From positions 10,587-74,586 of the forward strand of contig JACKNM010000023.1 in NCBI GenBank assembly GCA_024234875.1: a stretch of 64,000 nucleotides of DNA, read 5' to 3'. This stretch comes from Ectothiorhodospiraceae bacterium (lineage in GTDB: Bacteria > Pseudomonadota > Gammaproteobacteria > HK1). Numbering within the stretch: position 1 is the first letter of the stretch; every line of letters begins with the position of its first letter. The position numbers were made by a program, and so were the translations under genes. Below the pieces are notes generated by a model, which saw only the letters and a program-made list of their open reading frames with translations, ran no database searches and was not told where the DNA came from. Below are positions 52,098 through 61,907 of this stretch, piece after piece.

Positions 52098-52156
52098 CCG
52101 GCGCGACCATCGGGTAGATTCGCCGCGCCCCGCCACGATCGGAGCCCGTGCCCCCG

Positions 52157-52894
52157 ATGACCGAGCCCACCTCCGGCGTCGCCCTGGTGACCGGCGGCGC
52201 CCGCCGCATCGGCGCCGCGATCAGCCGGGCCCTGCACGGGGCCGGCATGCGCGTCGTCGTCCACTACAACCGCTCGCGCGAATCGGCCGAGGCGCTGTGC
52301 TCGGAGCTCGAGGCCACCCGTCCGGGCTCCGCGATCGCGATCCACGGCGACCTGCTGGAGGCCGGCGCGCCGCGCCGGCTGGTTACAGCGGCCGTCGCCG
52401 CCTTCGGCCGACTCGATACCCTGGTCAACAATGCGTCGTCCTTCTACCCCACCCCACTCGACGCGCTCGACGAGCGGATGTGGGACGACCTCGTCGGCAC
52501 CAACCTCAAGGCACCCCTGCTGCTCATCCAGGCCGCCGAGCGCTGGCTCTCGGAATCGGGCGGCTCGGTGGTCAACCTCGCCGACATCCACGCCGAGCGT
52601 CCGCTCCCCGGCCACGCGGTTTACGGGGCGGCCAAGGCCGGGCTGGTGATGGTGACCCGCGTGCTTGCCCGCGACCTCGCGCCGCGGGTACGCGTCAACG
52701 CGGTCGCCCCTGGCGCCATCCTCTGGCCGGAGCCGGAGCCGGAGCCACATGCCCAGGAGCGTCTTCTGGCCGGCGTGCCGCTCGGGCGGCTCGGCGAGCC
52801 GGCGGACATCGCGCGCGCGGTCCGCTATCTCGCGCTCGAGGCGCACTACACCACTGGCCACGTGCTCACCGTCGACGGCGGCCGCGCGCTCTGA
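52157..52894 (+). CDS. folM: Pteridine reductase / dihydromonapterin reductase (SDR)
   Basis: NADPH-dependent SDR that reduces dihydropterins or dihydrofolate. The 245 residues have the pteridine-reductase signature TGGARRIGAAISRALH, NASSFYPTPL, HAVYGAAKAGLVMV (Tyr-x3-Lys) and VAPGAILWP. The TGxxxRIG nucleotide loop separates it from fabG-type SDRs. ATG 52157 is preferred (GGAG 12 bases upstream); a GTG three codons earlier is the alternative. It is convergent with the fol operon, which fits a pterin role. Confidence 0.88.
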   Translation: MTEPTSGVALVTGGARRIGAAISRALHGAGMRVVVHYNRSRESAEALCSELEATRPGSAIAIHGDLLEAGAPRRLVTAAVAAFGRLDTLVNNASSFYPTPLDALDERMWDDLVGTNLKAPLLLIQAAERWLSESGGSVVNLADIHAERPLPGHAVYGAAKAGLVMVTRVLARDLAPRVRVNAVAPGAILWPEPEPEPHAQERLLAGVPLGRLGEPADIARAVRYLALEAHYTTGHVLTVDGGRAL

Positions 52895-52902
52895 TCCCCG
52901 CC

Positions 52903-53454
52903 TCATGCGCCGCGCGGCGGGGCGCGGCGGTGGATCTCCTCGACGTGGGTCCCGAACTGGCCGCGTCGACGATCCTCGAAGTAGCGCTCCAACGCGCGCT
53001 CGATGGAGGGGAACGCGAGCTCGTCCCAGGGTATCGAGGCCTCGTCGAAGAGACCCACCTCGAGGCTCTCCGGTCCGGCGGCCACCGCGGGATCGAGCAG
53101 GCGCGCGAGGAAGATGACGTAGACCTGGCTGATGCGAGGAATGCTGAAGTAGCAATGCAGCGCCCCGACCTCGACCCGCGCGCAGGCTTCCTCCATCGCC
53201 TCTCGGGCGGCGGCGTCGGGGGTCGACTCGCCGTTCTCCATGAAGCCCGCGGGCAGCGTCCAGGCGCCCGAGCGCGGCTCGATGGCGCGGCGACAGAGCA
53301 GGATCCGGTCGCCCCACTCGGCGATGCAGCCGGCGATGATCTTCGGGTTGTGGTAGAAGACCGTGTCGCAGGAATCACAGACGTAGCGCGGACGGTCGTC
53401 CCCGGCCGGGATCCGTTGCACGACCGGGGCCGCGCAGTTGCTGCAGAAGTTCAT
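52903..53454 (-). CDS. Nudix hydrolase with N-terminal zinc ribbon
   Basis: 183-residue Nudix pyrophosphohydrolase. Zinc ribbon CSNC-x14-18-CDSC (residues about 4-28), then the Nudix box GFMENGESTPDAAAREAMEE at about 76-95 with the REAMEE metal ligands. It resembles NADH pyrophosphatase/ADP-ribose-type Nudix proteins. Its start overlaps the folK stop (ATGA), so it belongs to the folB-folK operon. Dihydroneopterin triphosphate pyrophosphatase (the missing folate step) is a reasonable but unproven activity. Confidence 0.85.
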   Translation of the reverse strand: MNFCSNCAAPVVQRIPAGDDRPRYVCDSCDTVFYHNPKIIAGCIAEWGDRILLCRRAIEPRSGAWTLPAGFMENGESTPDAAAREAMEEACARVEVGALHCYFSIPRISQVYVIFLARLLDPAVAAGPESLEVGLFDEASIPWDELAFPSIERALERYFEDRRRGQFGTHVEEIHRRAPPRGA

Positions 53455-53984
53455 GGCCGTGCCGCCACGACGCCGCCACGGTCGAGGGCGGCGCGTCCGA
53501 GCGGCTCGACCCGACGAAGCCTGCCACCGCCGATCGCGGCACCACGCTCGCGCCACAACGTGGCGAAGCTCCGCCCGTCCACCGGGTGGCGCATCCGCGG
53601 CGCGACGTCGGCGAGCGGCCGCAGCACGAAGGGGGCGGTGAGAATCTCATCGCGCGGCAACCGGACACCGTCGACCTCGCCGACCGTGTCGCCGTGCAGC
53701 AGGATGTCGAGATCGAGCGTTCGCGACGAGAACCTGGGGCCGGAGCGGTCGCGCCCGCACTCGTCCTCGATTCGCCGCAGCGCGCCGGCGGTGGTGCCGA
53801 CCGCCTCGGCGGTATCGAAGGCGGCGACCAGGTTCAGGAACGGCGGCCCGTCGAAGCCGACCGCAGCACTCTCGTAGACCGGCGACGTCGTGACCGACCC
53901 GTAGCGCGCCTCGAGCGCCGCCAGCGCCACCGCCAGGTGATGCCGCGGCTCGAGGTTGCTGCCGATGCTGATCAGCACCCGCAT
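53451..53984 (-). CDS. folK: HPPK (6-hydroxymethyl-dihydropterin pyrophosphokinase)
   Basis: Transfers pyrophosphate from ATP to hydroxymethyl-dihydropterin in folate synthesis. The 177 residues include ISIGSNLEPRHHLAVALAAL, PVYESAAVGFDGPPFLNLV and the catalytic signature RRIEDECGRDRSGPRFSSRT followed by LDLDILL. The C-terminal 40 residues are Gly/Arg-rich and less conserved. It follows folB by 5 bases and overlaps the Nudix gene downstream. Confidence 0.95.
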   Translation of the reverse strand: MRVLISIGSNLEPRHHLAVALAALEARYGSVTTSPVYESAAVGFDGPPFLNLVAAFDTAEAVGTTAGALRRIEDECGRDRSGPRFSSRTLDLDILLHGDTVGEVDGVRLPRDEILTAPFVLRPLADVAPRMRHPVDGRSFATLWRERGAAIGGGRLRRVEPLGRAALDRGGVVAARP

Positions 53985-53989
53985 CGGCG

Positions 53990-54346
53990 TCAGCTCGCCT
54001 CCCCGCGCTCGATGATCACACCGACGCCGCGTGCCCCGCGCAACGCACCCTCCTTGTTCAGGCGCACGCGCACCCAGGGCACTGCGAACTCCTCGCGCAC
54101 GATGCGGGCGATGCTCTCGGCCAACGTCTCGACGAGGAAGAACTGGCTGTCACCGACGAACTGGATGATGCGCTTGGCGACCGACTTGTAGTTGACCGCG
54201 TCGTCGACCGAGTCGGTGCGCGCCGCTGCCGCGCAGTCACAGGCCATCTCCAGGTCGATCACGATCGGCTGGCGGACCTGGCGCTCCCAATCGTAGATGC
54301 CGATCACGGCCTCGACGCGAAGCTCCTGGATGAAGATGCGGTCCAT
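53990..54346 (-). CDS. folB: Dihydroneopterin aldolase
   Basis: Cleaves dihydroneopterin to hydroxymethyl-dihydropterin and glycolaldehyde. The 118 residues are typical: MDRIFIQELRVEAVIGIYDWERQVRQPI, the VDDAVNYKSVAKRI region and FLVETLAESIARI with the pterin-binding Glu. First gene of the folB-folK-Nudix run and divergent from plsY. Confidence 0.95.
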   Translation of the reverse strand: MDRIFIQELRVEAVIGIYDWERQVRQPIVIDLEMACDCAAAARTDSVDDAVNYKSVAKRIIQFVGDSQFFLVETLAESIARIVREEFAVPWVRVRLNKEGALRGARGVGVIIERGEAS

Positions 54347-54427
54347 CGATCGAGACGCCCGGGGTGCTGCGAGGACGGCAACATTAGCCCAGAACCGGGG
54401 GCACCGGTACCGCGCCGCGCGGATACC

Positions 54428-54456
54428 TTGACCCCCGAGGGCGGGCGCAGTGCAAT
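54428..54456 (+). promoter_or_regulatory. Promoter placing plsY transcript start at its ATG
   Basis: TTGACC (54428-54433), 17-base spacer, TGCAAT (54451-54456). The -10 ends 6 bases before the plsY ATG (54463), so the RNA would begin on or beside the start codon, i.e. a leaderless message. Confidence 0.5.
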
Positions 54457-54462
54457 AGCGCG

Positions 54463-55074
54463 ATGTTGCAGTCGGTCGCCCTCGTGCTCGGCGCCTACCT
54501 GGTCGGCTCGTTCGCGAGCGCGATCCTGGTGTGCCGTGCGATGGGGCTCCCCGACCCCCGAGAGGGCGGCTCGGGTAATCCCGGCGCCACCAACGTGCTG
54601 CGGCTGGGGGGTAAGAAGGCCGCCGCCCTGACCCTGACCGGCGACGTGCTCAAGGGCGTGCTACCGGTCCTGGTCGCCACCTGGCTCGACGAGTCCCCGC
54701 CGGTGCGCATGGCGGTCGGTTTCGCCGCCTTCCTCGGGCACCTGTTCCCGGTCTTCTTCGGCTTTCGTGGTGGCAAGGGCGTGGCGACCGCCTTCGGCGC
54801 GCTGGTGGCGTTGTCGGGGTCGGTCGGGCTCGCGGCGGTCGCGACCTGGGTGGGCGTCGCCGCGGCCACGCGCTACTCGTCGCTCGCCGCCCTCACCGCG
54901 TCGGTCCTCGCACCGGCCTATGCCGCCTTCCTGACCGGCGAGACCGCCTACGTCGTCGGCCTCGCGCTGATCGCGGTGCTGCTGCTGGTGCGCCATCGCG
55001 GCAACATCGGGCGGCTCCTCGCCGGCACCGAGAGCCGGATCGGCGAGAAGGCGAAGGCGGCACCAGGAGCCTGA
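54463..55074 (+). CDS. plsY: Acyl-phosphate glycerol-3-phosphate acyltransferase
   Basis: Makes lysophosphatidic acid from acyl-phosphate and glycerol 3-phosphate in the inner membrane. The 203 residues have five to seven helices and the three PlsY motifs: GSFASAIL, GSGNPGATNVLRLGGKKAA, and the phosphate-binding stretch FLGHLFPVFFGFRGGKGVAT. ATG 54463 is directly behind a promoter. Convergent with tsaD. Confidence 0.96.
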   Translation: MLQSVALVLGAYLVGSFASAILVCRAMGLPDPREGGSGNPGATNVLRLGGKKAAALTLTGDVLKGVLPVLVATWLDESPPVRMAVGFAAFLGHLFPVFFGFRGGKGVATAFGALVALSGSVGLAAVATWVGVAAATRYSSLAALTASVLAPAYAAFLTGETAYVVGLALIAVLLLVRHRGNIGRLLAGTESRIGEKAKAAPGA

Positions 55075-55084
55075 GCCGCGCCCC

Positions 55085-56104
55085 TCACGCGTCGACCGCG
55101 GAGAGCTCGGTGAGGGGCCAGCGCGGACGCACCGGAAACGCGAGCTCGGCACGCTCCCCCCCGCACAGGCGCAACCAGCCGGCGTAGGCGATCATGGCGC
55201 CGTTGTCGGTGCACAGCGCCGGGCGCGGGTAGTAGACGCGGGCCCCCCTGGCCTCCACCATGCGCGCCGCCGCCGCCCGCAGCCGACGGTTCGCGCCCAC
55301 CCCACCGGCGATCACCAGCGCCGACTCGCCGGTCGCGTCGAGCGCCCGCGCGCACTTCGCGACCAGGGTCTCGACCATCGCCTCCTCGAAGCCGCGTGCG
55401 ACGTCGGCCCGCGTGGCGGCGTCGGGCTGGAGGCGCTGCACGACTTGCATCACGTGGGTCTTCAGGCCGCTGAAGCTGAACTCGAGCCCGGGGCGATCCA
55501 GCATCGGCCGCGGGAAGTCGAACCGCCCGGCAGCGCCCTCCTCGGCGAGCGCCGCCAGCGCCGGCCCACCCGGATAGGGGAGGCCGAGCAGGGTGGCGGT
55601 CTTGTCGAAGGCCTCGCCGGCGGCGTCGTCGAGCGTCTCGCCGAGGATCTCGTACGAGCCGGGCCGCGTGACCCGCACCAGCATCGTGTGCCCACCGGAG
55701 ACCAGCAGGGCGACGAACGGTAGAGGCGGCGACTCGTCCTCGAGCATCGGCGCGAGCAGGTGGCCCTCGAGGTGGTGGACCCCCACTGCCGGGATGCCGA
55801 GCGCGAACGCAAGACTACGCGCGAACGCGGCGCCGACCAGCAACGCACCCGCGAGCCCGGGACCGGCGGTATAGGCGATGCCATCGAGGTCGGCGCGACC
55901 GAGGCCGGAATCGGCGAGCACCAGCTCGACCAGCGGCACGACGCGCCGGACGTGGTCGCGCGACGCGAGCTCCGGAACCACCCCTCCGTAGGCGGCGTGG
56001 AGGCGTGCTTGGGAATGCAGGCGGTGCGCGAGCAGGCCGCCGGCACTCGCGTAGATCGCCACGCCGGTCTCGTCACACGATGTCTCGATGCCGAGAACCC
56101 GCAT
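55085..56104 (-). CDS. tsaD: tRNA N6-threonylcarbamoyl-adenosine transferase TsaD
   Basis: Transfers the threonylcarbamoyl group to A37 of ANN-decoding tRNAs, including the tRNA-Ile encoded in this window, together with TsaB/TsaE. The 339 residues begin MRVLGIETSCDETGVAIY and have VHHLEGHLLAPML (metal His pair), LVSGGHTMLV, EAFDKTATLLGLPYPGGP and ALCTDNGAMIAYAG. Divergent from rpsU, the classical arrangement. Confidence 0.97.
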   Translation of the reverse strand: MRVLGIETSCDETGVAIYASAGGLLAHRLHSQARLHAAYGGVVPELASRDHVRRVVPLVELVLADSGLGRADLDGIAYTAGPGLAGALLVGAAFARSLAFALGIPAVGVHHLEGHLLAPMLEDESPPLPFVALLVSGGHTMLVRVTRPGSYEILGETLDDAAGEAFDKTATLLGLPYPGGPALAALAEEGAAGRFDFPRPMLDRPGLEFSFSGLKTHVMQVVQRLQPDAATRADVARGFEEAMVETLVAKCARALDATGESALVIAGGVGANRRLRAAAARMVEARGARVYYPRPALCTDNGAMIAYAGWLRLCGGERAELAFPVRPRWPLTELSAVDA

Positions 56105-56408
56105 CGGTCTCGCCTCGCCCTGCCCCTGCCCGCGCCGCTCGGTCGATGCACCCTCTCCGGCGACGCCGGTTTACAGCGAGGGGCCGCGCGACTTAACATG
56201 CGTAGTTTACGCGAGATCCGACCGCCTCGCCGTGCGTGGGTGGAGGCCTGGATCGGAATCGGAGAAGCCCGATGCACGGGCGGGTCCGGGTGGCAAGCGG
56301 CCTGGAATCGCGCATGCAGCGGGCGGCACACGAGACATCGTCCAGTGTTCATGGGCTCGCAAGCCACGCCGGTGGCGCGAGCGACGGAGGTCCAGCCGGA
56401 AAACGTCT
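56105..56408 (+). promoter_or_regulatory. 304-base gap upstream of rpsU with candidate promoter
   Basis: No gene. A sigma-70 candidate TTTACA (56170-56175), 18-base spacer, TAACAT (56194-56199) would start transcription near 56206, giving an rpsU leader of about 200 bases. I could not identify a conserved RNA structure in this leader by eye. Confidence 0.45.
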
Positions 56409-56624
56409 ATGCCAACCGTGCGAGTGAAAGAGAACGAGCCGTTCGACGTGGCGCTGCGCCGTTTCAAGCGCGCCTGCGAGAAGGCAGGCATCCTGACCGA
56501 GATCCGCCGTCGGGAGTACTACGAGAAGCCGACCGCGGTGCGCAAGCGCAAGCAGGCTGCTGCAGTGAAGCGCCACCTCAAGAAGCTCGCGCGGGAGCAG
56601 GTCCGGCGTCAACGGCTCTACTGA
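56409..56624 (+). CDS. rpsU: 30S ribosomal protein S21
   Basis: 71-residue basic small-subunit protein that helps mRNA Shine-Dalgarno pairing. MPTVRVKENEPFDVALRRFKRACEKAG, REYYEKPTAVRKRKQAAA and a Lys/Arg-rich C-terminus match gammaproteobacterial S21 end to end. First gene of the macromolecular-synthesis operon rpsU-yqeY-dnaG-rpoD. Confidence 0.97.
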   Translation: MPTVRVKENEPFDVALRRFKRACEKAGILTEIRRREYYEKPTAVRKRKQAAAVKRHLKKLAREQVRRQRLY

Positions 56625-56737
56625 CTCGGCTGCCTTCGCCCGGCGCCGGACGTCTTCTCGACGCCGGTCGCCGCCGGGATGAAGGTGGCGGTGCCACCGC
56701 TGGTGCGCCCGCGGTGGTCGGGTCGATGGTGATCGAC

Positions 56738-57214
56738 ATGGATCTCAAGGCCCGTATCCAGGAAGACGTCAAGACGGCGATGCGCGCCCGCGACAAGGAT
56801 CGCCTGGGAGCGCTGCGCCAGCTCACGGCCGCCATCAAGCAGCGCGAGATCGACGATCGGGCCGCCCTCGGTGCAGCCGGGCTCGACGATGTCGGCGTGC
56901 TCGCGGTCATCGACAAGATGCTCAAGCAGCGTCGCGAGTCGTTGGAGCAGTACACCTTGGCTGGCCGTGACGACCTTGCGGCCCAGGAGCGCCTCGAGAT
57001 CGAGGTCCTGGGTGGCTACCTGCCGGCGGCCTTGAGCGCCGCCGAGGTCGAGGCGATGATCGACGCGGTGATCGCCGGCCTCGGCGCGGAGTCCGACTCC
57101 ATCGGCATGCGCGACATGGGTCGGGTCATGTCGGCGCTGCGCCCACAGGTGCAGGGCCGGGCGGACATGGGCGCCGTGAGCGCGGCGGTGAAGGCGAGGC
57201 TGGCCCGAGCCTGA
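56738..57214 (+). CDS. yqeY: YqeY/GatB-like protein
   Basis: 158-residue helical protein of the YqeY family, related to the tail domain of amidotransferase subunit GatB; it is thought to assist tRNA-dependent amidation or act in translation. MDLKARIQEDVKTAMRARDKDRLGALRQLTAAIKQREID and the GRVMSALRPQVQGRADMGAVSAAV end are typical. ATG 56738 is preferred; an upstream ATG at 56726 is possible. Sits in its usual place between rpsU and dnaG. Confidence 0.92.
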   Translation: MDLKARIQEDVKTAMRARDKDRLGALRQLTAAIKQREIDDRAALGAAGLDDVGVLAVIDKMLKQRRESLEQYTLAGRDDLAAQERLEIEVLGGYLPAALSAAEVEAMIDAVIAGLGAESDSIGMRDMGRVMSALRPQVQGRADMGAVSAAVKARLARA

Positions 57215-57249
57215 GCCGCGGCACCGGTGCCGGCGGACGAGGTGCTCCG

Positions 57250-59046
57250 TTGGCCGGTCGCATTCCCCAGACTTTCATCGACGACCTGCTCGGCCGCGTC
57301 GACATCGTCGCGGTCATCGACGAGCGGGTGCCGCTGAAGCGCGCCGGGCGCGAGTACAAGGCCTGCTGCCCCTTCCACGGCGAGAAGACCCCGTCGTTCA
57401 CGGTCAGCCCCGAGAAGCAGTTCTACCACTGCTTCGGGTGCGGGGCGCACGGCACCGCGCTCGGCTTCCTGATGGACTGGGGCCAGATGGAGTTCGTGGA
57501 GGCGGTCGAGGAGCTCGCGCGAACGGTCGGGCTCGAGGTGCCGCGCGAGGGCGGCGCCGCACCGCGCGGTGGCGACGATGCTCCGCTCTACGACGCGGTG
57601 GGTCGCGCGGCGGCCTGGTTCCGCCGCCAGCTCCGTGAGCATCCGCAGGCGGAGCGCGCCGTCGAGTACCTGAAGCGGCGCGGTCTGACGGGCGAGGTGG
57701 CGGCCCGCTTCGGGCTCGGCTACGCGCCGCCCGGCTGGACCAACCTGCGCGATGCACTCGGCACATCCGAGGCGGAGCTGCGCCTGCTCGAGCGCGCGGG
57801 CCTGATCGCCCGCCGCGACGACGGCAGCTTCTACGATCGATTCCGCGACCGGGTGGTGTTCCCGATTCAGGACCGGCGCGGGCGAACCATCGCCTTCGGT
57901 GGCCGCGTGCTCGGCGACGACATCCCGAAGTACCTGAACTCGCCCGAGACCCCGATCTTCCACAAGGGCCGCGAGCTCTACGGCCTGGCGCAGGTGCGCG
58001 CGGCCGGCAAGGTGAGCCGCGTGGTGGTGGTCGAGGGATACATGGACGTGGTGGCCCTCGCGCAACACGGCGTCGACAACGCGGTCGCGACCCTCGGCAC
58101 CGCCGCCACCGCCGACCACCTCCGTGCCCTGTTCAGACTGTGCCCGGACGTCGTGTTCTGCTTCGACGGCGACGCCGCCGGGCGGCGAGCCGCGTGGCGG
58201 GCGCTCGAGACGGCTCTGCCGTTGATGCAGGAGGGACGGCAGGCGTTCTTCGCCTTCCTACCCGACGGCGAGGATCCGGACAGCCTCGTGCGCGCCCGCG
58301 GCCGCGAGGCCTTCGAAGGCATCGTCGCCGCCGCGGACAGCCTCGGAACGTTCCTGTTCGGTCACCTGGCGCAGCAGGTCGACCTCGAGACCATCGACGG
58401 CCGCTCGCGTCTGGCGGAGCTCGCTCGGCCCCTCATCTCACGCATTCCCGAGGGCCCGTTCCGGGAGCTGGCGGTGGCCCGGCTGGGCCAGCTCACCGGG
58501 ATCCGTACCGAGCGCTGGTCAGGTCTCGCCCCCGAGGAGAAGCCACCGCGCCCGGCGGCGCGGAACGGGGGGACCCGATTCGGACCCGCGAGCGTCGCCC
58601 GCTCGCCGGTGCGCAAGGCGCTCGGCCTCCTGGTGCAGCATCCCGAGCTCGCGACCGAGGTCGAGGATCCGGCGCGCCTCGCGGCGCTGGACACGCCCGG
58701 GGCGCCGCTGCTCGCTGAGGTGGCAGCGCTGCTCGCGGCCAACCCGGGGCTGAAGCCGGCGGCGGTGGTCGAGCGATTCCGGGAGCACGCGCACGGCCCA
58801 CACCTCGAGAAGCTGCTGCTGGTCGACCTGCAGCTGCGCGAGGGGTTCGACCGCGAGTTCCGAGATTGCCTCGCCGCCATCGAGCGCGGTGCACGCGAGC
58901 GCGACGCGGACCGCCGGCTCGCCGAGCTTTACGCGAAGGCCGAGGGCGGCCTGGACCGCCTCAGCGCGGAGGAGCGGCGCGAGCTCGCGACCCTCCTCCG
59001 GCGCGACGGCACGCGTGAGTCGCGCGGCGAATCGGGGCCTGCCTGA
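57250..59046 (+). CDS. dnaG: DNA primase
   Basis: Makes RNA primers at the replication fork. The 598 residues contain the zinc domain CCPFHGEKTPSF then YHCFGCG, the RNA polymerase core with the TOPRIM metal site VVVVEGYMDVVAL, FCFDGDAAGRRAAWRAL and PDGEDPDSLVR, and a helicase-binding C-terminal domain (about 455-598). The start is TTG with GAGGTG nearby, and no in-frame ATG gives the conserved start. Downstream, instead of rpoD directly, lies a decayed colinear copy of its 3' third. Confidence 0.96.
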   Translation: MAGRIPQTFIDDLLGRVDIVAVIDERVPLKRAGREYKACCPFHGEKTPSFTVSPEKQFYHCFGCGAHGTALGFLMDWGQMEFVEAVEELARTVGLEVPREGGAAPRGGDDAPLYDAVGRAAAWFRRQLREHPQAERAVEYLKRRGLTGEVAARFGLGYAPPGWTNLRDALGTSEAELRLLERAGLIARRDDGSFYDRFRDRVVFPIQDRRGRTIAFGGRVLGDDIPKYLNSPETPIFHKGRELYGLAQVRAAGKVSRVVVVEGYMDVVALAQHGVDNAVATLGTAATADHLRALFRLCPDVVFCFDGDAAGRRAAWRALETALPLMQEGRQAFFAFLPDGEDPDSLVRARGREAFEGIVAAADSLGTFLFGHLAQQVDLETIDGRSRLAELARPLISRIPEGPFRELAVARLGQLTGIRTERWSGLAPEEKPPRPAARNGGTRFGPASVARSPVRKALGLLVQHPELATEVEDPARLAALDTPGAPLLAEVAALLAANPGLKPAAVVERFREHAHGPHLEKLLLVDLQLREGFDREFRDCLAAIERGARERDADRRLAELYAKAEGGLDRLSAEERRELATLLRRDGTRESRGESGPA

Positions 59047-59239
59047 CGACGCACCCACGCCCGCCCACTGGAGCCCGGCGGCGCCGGCCAGACCCTCTGC
59101 CCGACCGATCACGGCGCCGAGGATCCGGGTGCGAGCTCCCCGTTCGTGATGGTGCCCGCGGGAACCGTATTTCTCGGCCCGACGCTCGATGAGCACCAAT
59201 CGCGCCGGTGGCAGCCAGCGTTCGTGCCCCGGGGCTGCG

Positions 59240-59810
59240 AGCCGGCGCGATTTCACCGGGATCCATGCCGAACGATGGTCTAGACTTGCCCCCGAGGAGA
59301 AAGCCCCCCCACCAGAGGGCGCACGGTTCGAGGGCCGGTGTCGGCTCCCCGAGCGTGGGTCGCTCCCCGGTGTGCAAGGCCCTCGGCCGACTCGTCCGAC
59401 ATCTGGAGCCCCGCTCCGTGATGGCCACTCGAGCCGGCTGGCTGCGCCGGACGTTCTGGGCGCGGCGTTGCTCGCGGAGGTCTCGGCCCCCGCCATCCGA
59501 CCGGATCGTGACCCGGCGGCAGCGGCGGTACAGCCTCGACACCACGGGCACGGGGACTCGCTCACGGTGGCCGCTGGTGGCGGAGCCCGGGACCGCGCGA
59601 GCAGCTCGCTCGGCGCATCGGGTTACGCCGCGCGTGAGCCACCGGGGTGCGCAACGAGGACCGCGTGCTCGCGGCGTCGTGCGCGGAGGCGGGAGGGGAT
59701 CGACCGGCCGAGCCGGGGGAGAGCCGCGGGCTCGCGGCGCTTCGACCGACCGGACCGGACTCGAGGGGTACGGGACGACGGCGGGGAATCTTCCGCCCGC
59801 GTCGTGCCGT
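59240..59810 (+). pseudogene. Decayed copy of the dnaG 3' end
   Basis: No intact gene here, but the DNA runs colinear with the dnaG 3' region about 760 bases upstream. TCACCGGGATCC (59254-59265) repeats dnaG 58494-58505, and GCCCCCGAGGAGAA repeats next. GAGCGT (59351) lies 761 bases from its dnaG copy, and TTGCTCGCGGAGG (59468) 760 bases from its partner. Translated, ERWSRLAPEEK matches dnaG ERWSGLAPEEK, but the rest of that frame drifts. Near the end RNEDRVLAASCAEAGGD corresponds to ERDADRRLAELYAKAEGG. Frameshifts and changes break it. The match fades out above 59240 and ends at about 59806, ten bases before the rpoD -10. Confidence 0.7.
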
Positions 59811-59816
59811 TGGACT

Positions 59817-59822
59817 TATAAT
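59817..59822 (+). promoter_or_regulatory. rpoD -10 element
   Basis: A perfect TATAAT 49 bases before the rpoD ATG. The -35 region is GC-rich and weak (TTCCGC with long spacing), so an activator or alternative sigma factor may help. Confidence 0.55.
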
Positions 59823-59837
59823 GGAACGTTACGTTCC
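59823..59837. promoter_or_regulatory. 15-base palindrome at the rpoD transcription start
   Basis: GGAACGT-T-ACGTTCC is a perfect inverted repeat immediately after the TATAAT, covering the expected +1. That position fits a repressor operator. Confidence 0.5.
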
Positions 59838-59870
59838 GGCCACTAGAGCCTCGCGCGCACAATAAACATC

Positions 59871-61694
<1,824 letters not shown>

Positions 61695-61779
61695 GAGGCC
61701 ATGAAGGGATCGAGCGGCGCCTGCGCCCGATTCGTTCACGACCTCTGACACCCGGGGGTCGGTCCGGCCACCGGAACAC

Positions 61780-61816
61780 GGGGCCGCCTGGCGAGAGCCG
61801 GCGGCCCCGTTTCGTT
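61780..61816 (+). terminator. Intrinsic terminator after rpoD
   Basis: GGGGCCGCC and GGCGGCCCC (9-bp perfect stem, 61780-61788 and 61800-61808, 11-base loop) are followed by GTTTCGTT. It lies 86 bases past the rpoD stop. Confidence 0.75.
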
Positions 61817-61853
61817 ATAGGATCCGGCGACCCGTATAGGATCCGGCGACCCG
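61816..61853. repeat. 19-bp perfect tandem duplication
   Basis: Two identical head-to-tail 19-base units beginning TATAGGATCC (61816-61834 and 61835-61853). They lie between the rpoD terminator and the oxidoreductase start, where they may carry duplicated promoter-like sequence. Confidence 0.85.
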
Positions 61854-61907
61854 TCGGTCGCGACCATCGCCGCCGGCCCGACCCGGCCCAACCCCGAGGA
61901 GCTTGCG

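Noticed and set aside
58519..59565. 348-codon minus-strand frame bridging the dnaG end and the following gap
   Set aside because: It is the antisense of dnaG continuing into the decayed copy. Its internal similarity simply reflects the duplicated DNA.
59189..59846. Two 210-codon plus-strand frames between dnaG and rpoD as new genes
   Set aside because: Each retains only short pieces of dnaG-like sequence (ERWSRLAPEEK) and then loses frame; better explained as a pseudogene.
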